Origin: Microbacterium memoriense
GTDB taxonomy: Bacteria; Actinomycetota; Actinomycetes; Actinomycetales; Microbacteriaceae
DNA length: 64,000 bases
Direction: 5' to 3'
Assembly (NCBI RefSeq): GCF_025398275.1
Contig: NZ_JAODOR010000006.1
Coordinates: 39,351 to 103,350 of the forward strand
Position 1 is the stretch's first letter. Every line of letters starts with the position of its first letter. Shown here one piece after another: positions 1 to 7,309 of this stretch. A program made the position numbers and the translations under genes. The notes under the pieces were generated by a model that saw only the letters and a list, made by a program, of their open reading frames with translations, had not been told where the DNA came from and ran no database searches.

Positions 1-348
1 GCCGGCTCCGGACGCCGACACGAAGGCCGGAGCATCCGTCCCGAGCGCGGTGAGTGCGGTCGCGAGCGTCTGGGTGGGCAGGAGCCGCGACCACAGCAAC
101 TCGTGTTTGTAGCGGGGAGTCCACGGGAAGCGCCCGATGCTCGCGCCGTTCAGATTCACGACGGCGCGCGCACCACGCAGCACCTCCGGGTCGAGCGGAG
201 TGTGGCCCGGGTCCCAGGAACGTTCATCCGGCGCGTCGACCGGGCGGCGCACGAGCCGCGTGACGGCGATCCCATCGGCGCGCAACGCGTCGACGAGAGC
301 GCGACCGATCAGGCCGGATGCTCCCGCAACGACGACCCGACCGGTCAC
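1..348 (-). CDS. SDR39U1/TIGR01777-type epimerase, partial
   Basis: N-terminal 116 residues of a protein that runs off the left edge of the window. It opens with a Rossmann nucleotide-binding motif, VVVAGASGLIG, and continues with features of the TIGR01777 family (extended short-chain dehydrogenases annotated as sugar-nucleotide epimerases, cell-division inhibitor SulA-like in old annotation), including VVNLNGASIG and a WTPRYKHELLWSR segment. The reaction is not established for this family. The start is uncertain. GTG at 348 has its purine run directly abutting it. TTG at 369 overlaps the end of the OsmC gene and has GAGG six bases upstream, so the true start may be 369. The gene sits immediately downstream of the OsmC gene and is probably co-transcribed. 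Confidence 0.8.
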   Translation of the reverse strand, partial: MTGRVVVAGASGLIGRALVDALRADGIAVTRLVRRPVDAPDERSWDPGHTPLDPEVLRGARAVVNLNGASIGRFPWTPRYKHELLWSRLLPTQTLATALTALGTDAPAFVSASGAG

Positions 349-361
349 CTCCGTGGGGGTG

Positions 362-787
362 TCAGGCAAGCGTCGCCTCGAGAGTGATCTCGATGCCGCT
401 GAGCGCGGCCGAGACCGGGCATCCGGTCTTGGCTTCCGCGGCGATCCGCGCGAAGTCCTCGGCCGACAGGCCCGGCACGACCGCGTTGACGTTGAGGTGC
501 GATCCGGTGATTCCGGTGCCGGGGATGAACGTCACCGACGCCGTCGTTTCGACGCTCTCCGGAGGAGTGCCGTTGCCCGCGAGCGCGTGGGAGAGCGCCA
601 TGCTGAAACATGCCGAGTGCGCGGCCGCCAGAAGTTCTTCGGGTGTCGTGACGGAGGTCGATCCCTCGCTGCGCGCCTTCCAGTTCACCGGCAACGGTCC
701 CTGGTTGGAGCTTTCCAGAGCAACTTCCCCGGAGCCGTCGGTGAGGCTCCCTTTCCAGCTGGTGCTCGCTTCGCTCGTGACGCTCAT
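362..787 (-). CDS. OsmC/Ohr-family peroxidase
   Basis: 141-residue OsmC-family protein. Members reduce organic and inorganic hydroperoxides in the cytoplasm using two cysteines. Both are present here: C60 in HSACFSM, inside the typical PEELLAAAHSAC segment, and C123 in KTGCPVS. The length matches the family. A strong AGGAGGA Shine-Dalgarno precedes ATG at 787, so this is a leadered message, unlike many neighbours. It is followed at once by the epimerase-like gene and preceded, on the same strand, by a thioredoxin-like gene. A membrane thioredoxin next to a thiol peroxidase fits oxidative-stress defence. Whether it is OsmC or Ohr in the narrow sense cannot be decided by eye; the sequence looks more OsmC-like. 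Confidence 0.9.
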   Translation of the reverse strand: MSVTSEASTSWKGSLTDGSGEVALESSNQGPLPVNWKARSEGSTSVTTPEELLAAAHSACFSMALSHALAGNGTPPESVETTASVTFIPGTGITGSHLNVNAVVPGLSAEDFARIAAEAKTGCPVSAALSGIEITLEATLA

Positions 788-899
788 GCTGTCCTCCTGA
801 TGGATCGACGGGGTGGATGCCGGCGCAGGCGCGCCTGTCGTCGAGCCTAGACCGGAGCTTCCGGCAGGGGAACCGTCTGGCGTGCCGACGGGAGCGGGA

Positions 900-1337
900 T
901 CAGACCGCGGCGCCCACCGCGGTCACCCGCGCGAGCTCGAGCTCGATCACGTCGCGCCGGGGGGTGCCGCCGAAGCGGGTCTGGATGACGCCATCGCCGT
1001 CGAGGATGAGCGTCGTCGGTGTCTGCAACACGTGGAAGTGCGTGGCGATGTCGGGTCGGTGTGTCAGATCGATGTCGAGATGAACGACGCCGTCGCGGTC
1101 GTCAGCGATCTCGGCGAGGGTCCGGTGGACCCCGGGGCACCGTGCGCACATCTCGGTGCTGAACTGCAACAGTGTCGCGCGCTCGCCGAGTGCCTCGGCG
1201 CCGAGGCGTTGCGGGTCGACGACCTCGCTCGGGTCCTGTCGACGGGGACGATTCTGCTGCCAGCGCAGGTAGAGGCCGATGCCGAGCGTCGCCGCGAGCA
1301 ACGCGGCGAGAACGAGGGCGGCATCCGTCAGATTCAC
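900..1337 (-). CDS. Membrane-anchored thioredoxin-fold protein
   Basis: 145 residues. An N-terminal hydrophobic helix (about residues 7-25) is followed by a basic stretch, WQQNRPRRQ, then a thioredoxin-like domain. The active-site equivalent is C64-A-R-C67 in [11 protein letters not shown], a CxxC in the right place but not the classical [17 protein letters not shown] supplies the expected cis-proline region. The orientation suggests a membrane-tethered thiol oxidoreductase; which face of the membrane it works on cannot be read from the sequence. The start is GTG at 1337. A -10-like TAGACT lies 8 bases upstream on the minus strand, back to back with the thyA promoter. Confidence 0.8.
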   Translation of the reverse strand: MNLTDAALVLAALLAATLGIGLYLRWQQNRPRRQDPSEVVDPQRLGAEALGERATLLQFSTEMCARCPGVHRTLAEIADDRDGVVHLDIDLTHRPDIATHFHVLQTPTTLILDGDGVIQTRFGGTPRRDVIELELARVTAVGAAV

Positions 1338-1345
1338 AACTCCGC

Positions 1346-1438
1346 AGTCTATCCGCTCGAATGCTCCTCATCCTGGTATCGATCACAAATGATGTCGTGT
1401 CCTTCCCCGAACCGGTCGGTGATCGGCGCGGGTAGTCT
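1346..1438. promoter_or_regulatory. Divergent promoters, thioredoxin-like gene and thyA
   Basis: On the minus strand TAGACT occupies 1351-1346, 8 bases before the GTG of the thioredoxin-like gene. On the plus strand TAGTCT occupies 1433-1438, 7 bases before the thyA GTG. Both fit the actinobacterial TANNNT -10 of leaderless transcripts. No convincing -35 is seen for either. Confidence 0.5.
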
Positions 1439-1445
1439 GGCCTGC

Positions 1446-2261
1446 GTGAGCGCTGTCGAGGTCATCCCCACTCCCTATGAAGATCTGCTGGCGGAGGTGC
1501 TCGCCGATGGCGTGCACAAGGACGACCGCACCGGTACCGGGACGACGAGCGTCTTCGGTCGCCAGATCCGGTTCGATCTGGCCGACGGCTTTCCGCTCAT
1601 CACCACCAAGCGCGTGCACATGAAGTCGATCGCATACGAGCTCCTGTGGTTCCTTCGGGGTGAGTCGAACGTGGGATGGCTCCGGGATCACGGCGTGACG
1701 ATCTGGGACGAGTGGGCGGACGCGGACGGGGAGCTCGGACCGGTCTACGGCGTGCAGTGGCGTTCGTGGCCCACGCCCTCCGGCGAGCAGATCGATCAGA
1801 TCAGCGAGGTGATCGCGCAGATCCGCGCGAATCCCGACTCCCGCCGTCTCATCGTGTCGGCGTGGAATCCGGCCGACATCCCGGACATGGCGCTCGCGCC
1901 CTGCCACGCGCTCTTCCAGTTCTACGTCGCCGACGGCAAGCTCTCGTGCCAGCTGTATCAGCGCAGCGCCGACATGTTCCTCGGAGTCCCGTTCAACATC
2001 GCCTCCTACGCCCTTTTGACGCTCATGATCGCTCAGCAGACCGGGCTCGAGCCGGGCGAGTTCGTCTGGACCGGCGGTGACTGCCACATCTATGACAACC
2101 ATGTCGCGCAGGTGCGAGAGCAGTTGTCCCGCGATCCGTATCCGTACCCGAAGCTCAGCTTCGCGCGCACGCCCGACTCGATCTTCGACTACACCTTCGA
2201 GGACATCGTCGTGGAGGATTATCAGCACCACCCCGCCATCCGCGGGGCGGTCGCGGTATGA
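1446..2261 (+). CDS. thyA: Thymidylate synthase
   Basis: 271-residue ThyA. It converts dUMP to dTMP using methylene-tetrahydrofolate as carbon donor and reductant. Clear family signatures include [14 protein letters not shown] near residue 27, [10 protein letters not shown] near 67 and the catalytic cysteine C153 in [12 protein letters not shown], followed by [19 protein letters not shown], which holds the dUMP-binding residues. Length is normal. The GTG start at 1446 is chosen because homology begins there and a -10 TAGTCT lies 7 bases upstream, implying a leaderless message. The reading frame stays open far upstream, but that part is not homologous. The stop overlaps the dfrA start in ATGA, so the two genes are translationally coupled and dihydrofolate made here is recycled by the next enzyme. 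Confidence 0.97.
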   Translation: MSAVEVIPTPYEDLLAEVLADGVHKDDRTGTGTTSVFGRQIRFDLADGFPLITTKRVHMKSIAYELLWFLRGESNVGWLRDHGVTIWDEWADADGELGPVYGVQWRSWPTPSGEQIDQISEVIAQIRANPDSRRLIVSAWNPADIPDMALAPCHALFQFYVADGKLSCQLYQRSADMFLGVPFNIASYALLTLMIAQQTGLEPGEFVWTGGDCHIYDNHVAQVREQLSRDPYPYPKLSFARTPDSIFDYTFEDIVVEDYQHHPAIRGAVAV

Positions 2262-2746
2262 CCCGCATCGGGCTCATCTGGGCCGAAGCCCGGGGCGGTG
2301 TCATCGGCGCGGCCGGCGGGATGCCCTGGCACGTGCCGGAAGACATGGCCCACTTCAAGGCGGTGACCACCGGGCATCCGGTGATCATGGGGCGGCGCAC
2401 GTGGGAGTCGTTCCCGCCGCGCTTTCGCCCCTTGCCCGACCGCCGCAACATCGTCGTGACCGGCACGGAGTCGTGGACGGCCGATGGTGCGGAGCGCGCG
2501 GCATCGCTCGAGGCGGCCCTCGCGATCGTCGCCGATGACGAGGCGGCGTGGGTGATCGGCGGCGGCCGCCTGTACGCCGCAGCGATCGACGGCGCCGACG
2601 TGTTGGAGGTCACCGAACTCGATCTCGAGGTCGACGGCGACACGTATGCCCCGGTTCGTGAGGGGTGGGAACTCGCGGATGCGGGGGAGTGGCAGGTCTC
2701 ACGGACCGGAGTGCCGTACCGCTTCCTCACCCTGATCCGCCCCTGA
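2258..2746 (+). CDS. dfrA: Dihydrofolate reductase
   Basis: 162-residue DHFR, which reduces dihydrofolate to tetrahydrofolate with NADPH, regenerating the cofactor consumed by ThyA. Diagnostic motifs: [18 protein letters not shown] (residues 18-34, with the acidic folate-binding residue D29), [13 protein letters not shown] (41-53) and [13 protein letters not shown], the NADPH-binding glycine loop. It overlaps thyA by 4 bases (ATGA), giving a coupled two-gene operon, the usual arrangement in actinobacteria. Downstream lies an inverted repeat (2801-2869) that may help end the transcript. Confidence 0.97.
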   Translation: MTRIGLIWAEARGGVIGAAGGMPWHVPEDMAHFKAVTTGHPVIMGRRTWESFPPRFRPLPDRRNIVVTGTESWTADGAERAASLEAALAIVADDEAAWVIGGGRLYAAAIDGADVLEVTELDLEVDGDTYAPVREGWELADAGEWQVSRTGVPYRFLTLIRP

Positions 2747-2800
2747 CGACCTGCGGGACTCCGGGACGAGCGGCCGCTGACGTCTCCCGACGTGCTGAGT

Positions 2801-2869
2801 CGTATGGCCCGCTCCGGTCAGGGGGCCTCATCAGCCCCAGCCGGCTCCACGTGCACCACGGACCATACG
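2801..2869 (+). repeat. Inverted repeat downstream of dfrA
   Basis: CGTATGG at 2801-2807 is the exact reverse complement of CCATACG at 2863-2869. Allowing one G-U pair, the stem extends to 11 base pairs (CGTATGGCCCG against CGGACCATACG). The 55-base interior contains smaller complementary pieces (GGGG/CCCC; CCACGTG/CACCACGG). It occupies the 221-base gap between dfrA and the DUF559 gene, where I see no other gene. It may be a transcript-end structure. It is not a recognisable tRNA. Confidence 0.4.
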
Positions 2870-2967
2870 GCTGGTGACGCATCGCCTCCTCCCCAGGTCC
2901 CCGATGTGCGGGACTCTCCACTGATCGGGGAGCGGGCGCCCGCGGCGGACCGGCGGCGAGCTGAAAT

Positions 2968-3861
2968 GTGCTCATGTACACGGCGGATCTCACCGATGCC
3001 ATTGCGCTGCGCGGCGGCGTGGTCCGAACGTCGGCTCTGCGGGGGCTGGGGGCCACCGCATCCGACATCAGACGGGCGCATCGCGCCGGCGAGATCATGC
3101 GACTTAGAGAAGGCGTGCTCGCGCTCCCGTCCGCCGATCCAGACGTGCGGGATGCCGCCCGCCACCGCGGAGAGGTCGCCTGTGTCAGCGCGCTGCGTCG
3201 CGCGGGTGTCTGGATCTTCGACCCACTTAACCCGACGCGCGCGGTGCACGCGCTCCATGTGTGGGTGGGGGGATCCGGCCGTCGGCACCGCCATGGTCCC
3301 TGCGCCTGCATCACCCACAATGACGCCGGTACCTCAGGGTTCGGAAGCACGTCGATCGTGCTGGCGCTCGTCCAGGTCGCGCGCTGTCAGGGTGCTGAGT
3401 GCTTCTTCGCGGCATTCGAGTCGGCCTGGCATCGCGGACTTCTGACCCGCCGGATGCGCAAAGAGGTCCGGGCCGGTCTGCCGGCGTCGATGCGGTACCT
3501 CGTCGATCTCGCGCGGCCCGACGCAGACAGCGGGCTCGAGTCTCTGCTCCGGCTGCGCCTGCACCGGATCGGCATCACGCTGCAGACACAGGTGTGGATC
3601 GCCGAGATAGCTGGGCGGGTGGACTTTCTCCTCGACGGGATCCTGATCCTCGAAACCGACGGCCGCGAGAATCACGACGGTCCCTCTCGGCGTCACCAGG
3701 ATCTCCTCCGGGATGCGCGGACGGCGGCGCTCGGTTTCGACACCCTCCGCTTTGACTACGCCATGGTGATCCACGACTGGCCGGTGGTGGAAGCAGCGAT
3801 CCTCGCCCGGCGACGTGTGCTCGGCTCGCGGCTCGGTCGTATGGCCGGTGTTCTTCGCTGA
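2968..3861 (+). CDS. AbiEi-like winged-helix / DUF559 domain protein
   Basis: 297 residues with two parts. The N-terminal third (ALRGGVVRTSALRGLGATAS, then RAHRAGEIMRLREGVLALP) looks like the winged-helix domain of AbiEi-type antitoxins. The C-terminal part (about 195-285) resembles DUF559, a Vsr-like/restriction-endonuclease-like fold: VDFLLDGILILETDGRENH, then RRHQDLLRDARTAALGFDTLRFDY. The D and E residues of DFLLDG and ILETDG are candidate metal ligands. Such fusions are frequent in actinobacteria and of unknown function. No AbiEii toxin gene is next to it, so a toxin-antitoxin role is unsupported. GTG 2968 has GAG seven bases upstream; ATG at 2974 is an alternative start. Confidence 0.75.
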   Translation: MLMYTADLTDAIALRGGVVRTSALRGLGATASDIRRAHRAGEIMRLREGVLALPSADPDVRDAARHRGEVACVSALRRAGVWIFDPLNPTRAVHALHVWVGGSGRRHRHGPCACITHNDAGTSGFGSTSIVLALVQVARCQGAECFFAAFESAWHRGLLTRRMRKEVRAGLPASMRYLVDLARPDADSGLESLLRLRLHRIGITLQTQVWIAEIAGRVDFLLDGILILETDGRENHDGPSRRHQDLLRDARTAALGFDTLRFDYAMVIHDWPVVEAAILARRRVLGSRLGRMAGVLR

Positions 3862-3872
3862 GGCGCATGCGA

Positions 3873-3884
3873 CCCACGAGTGGG
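3873..3884 (+). terminator. Small hairpin after the DUF559 gene
   Basis: CCCAC at 3873-3877 faces GTGGG at 3880-3884, 12 bases after the stop codon. The loop is very short and there is no T tract, so a terminator role is only a possibility. Confidence 0.25.
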
Positions 3885-3972
3885 CTTCCGCACCACCGGC
3901 CATGCGACCGAGCCACCCGTCGAGCCGACGCGGCGCCGGCTGCCGGAGGAAGCACCAGGCGGCGCTGACCGA

Positions 3973-3978
3973 TACCCT
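3973..3978 (+). promoter_or_regulatory. -10 box of dapA (leaderless)
   Basis: TACCCT ends 6 bases before the ATG of dapA, the spacing expected when transcription starts at the start codon itself. No ribosome-binding site is evident. Confidence 0.55.
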
Positions 3979-3984
3979 GGGAGC

Positions 3985-4962
3985 ATGACGCACACGGGCA
4001 ACCCCTTCGGTCAGGTCCTCGTCGCGCTCGTCACTCCGATGACGGCCGACGGCGAGGTCGATTGGGCCGCCGTCGAGAAGCACATGGACGACGTCATCAC
4101 CGCCGGCGCCGACGGCATCGTCGTCACGGGGACGACGGGGGAGACGAGCACGCTCACCGACCCGGAGAAGCTCAAGCTCGTCGAAATCGGCAAGTCGGTC
4201 GCGGCCGGCCGCGCCAAGATCATCACCGGCGGTGGCTCCAACGAGACCGCCCACGCGATCGAGCTCTACAAGGCGAGCGAGAAGGCCGGCGCCGACGGCA
4301 TCATGATCGTCACGCCGTACTACAACAAGCCCACGCAAGCGGGCATCCTCACGCACTTCCGCCTCGTCGCCGATGCGACCGATCTCCCGGTCATCCTCTA
4401 CGACATCCCCGGCCGCACCGGCGTGCCCATCATGTACGAGACGATCCTCCGCCTCGCCAAGCACCCCAACATCCTCGCGATCAAAGACGCCAAAGGCGAC
4501 TTCAGCGAGGTGAGCCGGGTGCTGAACCAGACCGATCTGATGTACTTCTCCGGCGATGATGCGAACGCGCTTCCGCACATGGCGATCGGCGCGACGGGAC
4601 TCATCGGCGTGACCGCCAACGTCGCCGCAGCGCCCTACCGCGTGATGGTGGATGCCGTGAACCGCGGCGACCTGGCGGCCGCGACCGCGGCGCACCAGAG
4701 CCTCGAACCGCTCGTCCGCGCCGTCATGACCCACGTGCCCGGCACCGTGAGCGCGAAGTACATCCTGCACGGCCTCGGTCGCATCTCGAGCCCCCGCGTC
4801 CGCCTGCCCCTGGTGGGGCCGGAGGAGTGGGAGGCCGCGCTCATCGAGGACGAGCTGGCGCTCGTCACCGGCGTCGCTGGCGCCGACTTCTCCAACTTCC
4901 GCCCCGACCGCAATGCGGCCGCCGGTGGAGCACTACCCAAGGTGCACGGCACGACCCGCTGA
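3985..4962 (+). CDS. dapA: 4-hydroxy-tetrahydrodipicolinate synthase
   Basis: 325-residue DapA. It condenses pyruvate with aspartate semialdehyde, the first committed step to lysine and meso-diaminopimelate for peptidoglycan. GTTGE (residues 49-53) binds pyruvate, YYNKP (112-116) holds a proton-relay tyrosine, Y139 sits in VILYDIPGRTG and the Schiff-base lysine is K167 in AIKDAKGD. Length is slightly above the family norm because of a polar C-terminal tail. ATG 3985 is preferred over earlier in-frame codons because homology starts at NPFGQVLVALVTPM and a -10 lies just upstream. RNase J follows 49 bases on, a neighbour pair conserved in actinobacteria. dapF is in the same window (16618) but not in the same operon. 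Confidence 0.97.
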   Translation: MTHTGNPFGQVLVALVTPMTADGEVDWAAVEKHMDDVITAGADGIVVTGTTGETSTLTDPEKLKLVEIGKSVAAGRAKIITGGGSNETAHAIELYKASEKAGADGIMIVTPYYNKPTQAGILTHFRLVADATDLPVILYDIPGRTGVPIMYETILRLAKHPNILAIKDAKGDFSEVSRVLNQTDLMYFSGDDANALPHMAIGATGLIGVTANVAAAPYRVMVDAVNRGDLAAATAAHQSLEPLVRAVMTHVPGTVSAKYILHGLGRISSPRVRLPLVGPEEWEAALIEDELALVTGVAGADFSNFRPDRNAAAGGALPKVHGTTR

Positions 4963-5011
4963 CACCGCAACATCTGAACGCGGATGCCGAGGCATCCGAA
5001 GGAGGCACCTG

Positions 5012-6688
5012 ATGCCCACGAACGTCTACGACCCGCCCGCCCTCGAAAAGGGCACCCTGCGCGTCATCCCCCTCGGCGGTCTCGCCGAAATCGGTCGTAA
5101 CATGACCGTCTTCGAGTTCGGCGGCAAGCTGCTGATCGTCGACTGCGGCGTGCTGTTCCCGGAGGAGCACCAGCCCGGGGTCGACCTGATCCTGCCCGAC
5201 TTCGAGCCCATCAAGACCCGGCTCGACGACATCGTCGGGGTCGTCCTGACGCACGGCCACGAAGACCACATCGGCGCGGTTCCGTACCTCCTCAAGCTCA
5301 AGAACGACATCCCCCTCATCGGCTCGAAGCTGACCCTCGCGCTCGTCGAGGCGAAGCTCAAGGAACACCGCATCAAGCCGTACACGCTCACGGTCGCGGA
5401 AGGTCAGGAAGAGCTGATCGGTCCGTTCGACCTCGAGTTCATCGCCGTGAACCACTCCATCCCCGACGCGCTCGCTGTCGCGATCCACACGGATGCCGGC
5501 ACCGTGCTCGCGACCGGCGACTTCAAGATGGACCAGTTGCCCCTCGACGGCCGACTGACGGACCTCCGCGCGTTCGCCAGCCTCGGCGAGGAAGGAGTCG
5601 ACCTCTTCATGGTCGACTCGACGAACGCCGATGTTCCGGGCTTCACGCCGCTCGAGCGGGCGATCGGCCCTGTGCTCGACCAGGTGATCGCGAAGGCCCC
5701 GCGCCGCGTGATCGTCGCGAGCTTCTCGAGCCATGTGCACCGCGTACAGCAGGTCATCGACGCCGCCGCGGCCAACGGTCGCCGCGTGGCGTTCCTCGGG
5801 CGCAGCATGGTGCGCAACATGACGATCGCCGAGGACCTCGGCTACCTGACGGTGCCCCAGGGCGTGCTGATCGACTACAAGAAGGCCAAGGACCTCCCCG
5901 ACGACAAGATCGTCTACATGTCGACGGGCTCCCAGGGTGAGCCGATGGCTGTCCTCTCGCGCATGGCCAACATGGACCACGCGATCGAGATCGGCGCAGG
6001 AGACACCGTGATCCTCGCATCCAGCCTCATCCCGGGCAACGAGAACGCCGTCTACCGCGTGATCGACGGCCTGACGAAGCTCGGCGCCAACGTCGTCCAC
6101 AAGGGCAACGCGAAGGTCCATGTCTCCGGTCACGCGGCCGCGGGTGAGTTGCTCTACTGCTACAACATCCTGAAGCCGCGCAACGTCATGCCCATCCACG
6201 GCGAATACCGTCACCTGATCGCGAACGCCAAGCTCGCTCAGGACACCGGTATCCCGGAGGAGAACACGATCATCGCCGAGAACGGCACCGTCGTCGACCT
6301 CAGGGACGGCGTGGCGAAGATCGTGGGCCAACTCGACCTCGGCTTCGTCTACGTCGACGGGTCGACGGTCGGTGAGATCACGGATGCCGACCTCAAAGAC
6401 CGTCGCACGCTCGGTGAAGAGGGCTTCATCTCGATCATCGTCGTGGTCGATTCGGCGACCGGCAAGATCATCACGGGCCCCGAGATCCACGCCCGCGGCT
6501 TCGCCGAGGACGACAAGGTGTTCGACGACGTCAAGCCGAAGATCGCCGCGGCCCTCACCGAAGCGGCGCAGTCCGGCGTCCGCGATTCGCACGCTCTCTC
6601 GCAGGTCGTCCGCCGCACCATCGGCCGTTGGGTCAACCAGCGCCTGCGTCGTCGGCCGATGATCGTGCCTCTCGTTATCGAGGCGTAA
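5012..6688 (+). CDS. rnj: Ribonuclease J
   Basis: 558-residue metallo-beta-lactamase/beta-CASP nuclease with 5'-3' exonuclease and endonuclease activity in mRNA turnover and rRNA maturation. The zinc motif THGHEDHIG lies at residues 80-88, DCGVLFPEE at 44-52 and NHSIPDALAVAI around 147. The beta-CASP part carries ATGDFKMD and MSTGSQGEP, and VSGHAAAGEL with MPIHGEYRHL supplies the late histidines. The C-terminal RNase J domain is present, but the long basic N-terminal extension of some actinobacterial homologues is absent. AAGGAGG is well placed before ATG 5012, so this gene has a leader, in contrast with dapA just upstream. Confidence 0.97.
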   Translation: MPTNVYDPPALEKGTLRVIPLGGLAEIGRNMTVFEFGGKLLIVDCGVLFPEEHQPGVDLILPDFEPIKTRLDDIVGVVLTHGHEDHIGAVPYLLKLKNDIPLIGSKLTLALVEAKLKEHRIKPYTLTVAEGQEELIGPFDLEFIAVNHSIPDALAVAIHTDAGTVLATGDFKMDQLPLDGRLTDLRAFASLGEEGVDLFMVDSTNADVPGFTPLERAIGPVLDQVIAKAPRRVIVASFSSHVHRVQQVIDAAAANGRRVAFLGRSMVRNMTIAEDLGYLTVPQGVLIDYKKAKDLPDDKIVYMSTGSQGEPMAVLSRMANMDHAIEIGAGDTVILASSLIPGNENAVYRVIDGLTKLGANVVHKGNAKVHVSGHAAAGELLYCYNILKPRNVMPIHGEYRHLIANAKLAQDTGIPEENTIIAENGTVVDLRDGVAKIVGQLDLGFVYVDGSTVGEITDADLKDRRTLGEEGFISIIVVVDSATGKIITGPEIHARGFAEDDKVFDDVKPKIAAALTEAAQSGVRDSHALSQVVRRTIGRWVNQRLRRRPMIVPLVIEA

Positions 6689-6699
6689 CACCGGCACGC

Positions 6700-6705
6700 T
6701 ACTGT
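6700..6705 (+). promoter_or_regulatory. -10 box of the GNAT gene (leaderless)
   Basis: TACTGT ends 6 bases before the ATG at 6712, only 12 bases after the RNase J stop. The GNAT gene therefore probably has its own leaderless promoter. Confidence 0.5.
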
Positions 6706-6711
6706 CTGGAC

Positions 6712-7206
6712 ATGCCCGCTTCGTTCAGCGTTCGCCCCGCCGCCCAGGCGGACGGCGGGTTCTTGGCAGACATGATCGTCGAAGCGGCCAACTGGCGTCA
6801 GGGTGGAGCTCGTCCCCGCCACGACATCATCGCCCATCCGGACCACAGCCGGTATATCGCGGGGTGGATGCGGCCGGGTGATGCCGGATTCGTCGCCGTC
6901 GACGGCCAGGGCGAGGCCGTGGGCGCCGCCTGGTACCGGATGTTGCCGCGCACCGACCCCGGATTCGGATACGTCGGCACGGGAGTACCGGAGCTCATCA
7001 TCGGCGTGCGTCCGATCTGGCGCGCGCACGGTGTCGGGCGTGCGCTTCTGCGACACCTGTGCGCGCACGCGCGGGCGCAGGGCTTTGGCCGCATCAGCCT
7101 GTCGGTCGAGCGCGGCAACTTCGCACACACGCTGTACCGCAGCGAGGGATTCGCCATCACCGCGCCCGGCGTCGGGCGCGACACGATGGTCAAGCGCCTG
7201 CGCTGA
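6712..7206 (+). CDS. GNAT-family N-acetyltransferase
   Basis: 164 residues of GNAT fold. The acetyl-CoA pyrophosphate loop is seen in IIGVRPIWRAHGVGRALLRHLC, close to the consensus V-x-P-x-x-R-x-x-G-x-G/A, followed by the usual end, GRISLSVERGNFAHTLYRSEGF. The N-terminal half (VRPAAQADGGFLADMIVEAANWRQGG) gives no hint of the substrate. It lies alone between rnj and ftsK. The substrate is unknown and could be an amino acid, a small molecule or a protein. Confidence 0.85.
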   Translation: MPASFSVRPAAQADGGFLADMIVEAANWRQGGARPRHDIIAHPDHSRYIAGWMRPGDAGFVAVDGQGEAVGAAWYRMLPRTDPGFGYVGTGVPELIIGVRPIWRAHGVGRALLRHLCAHARAQGFGRISLSVERGNFAHTLYRSEGFAITAPGVGRDTMVKRLR

Positions 7207-7297
7207 CGGCAACGTTTCCGCCCGGGCGCTGTCGGAGGGTCGTTCCTGAGCCTGCCGAATAGCCGCGTCAATCCGCGCGTTTCCCGCGTTCGGCGCC

Positions 7298-7303
7298 TAC
7301 CGT
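7298..7303 (+). promoter_or_regulatory. -10 box of ftsK (leaderless)
   Basis: TACCGT ends 6 bases before the ftsK ATG at 7310. The 103-base gap behind it (7207-7309) holds no other gene. Confidence 0.5.
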
Positions 7304-7309
7304 GGGGTA

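Noticed and set aside
2801..2869. tRNA-like outline: a 7-bp terminal stem enclosing smaller stems, about 70 bases
   Set aside because: There is no T-loop (GGTTCRANTCC-like) and no convincing D-arm or anticodon arm. Kept only as an inverted repeat.
2968..3861. Type IV toxin-antitoxin system (AbiEi/AbiEii)
   Set aside because: Only an AbiEi-like N-terminal domain is present; no toxin gene lies beside it.
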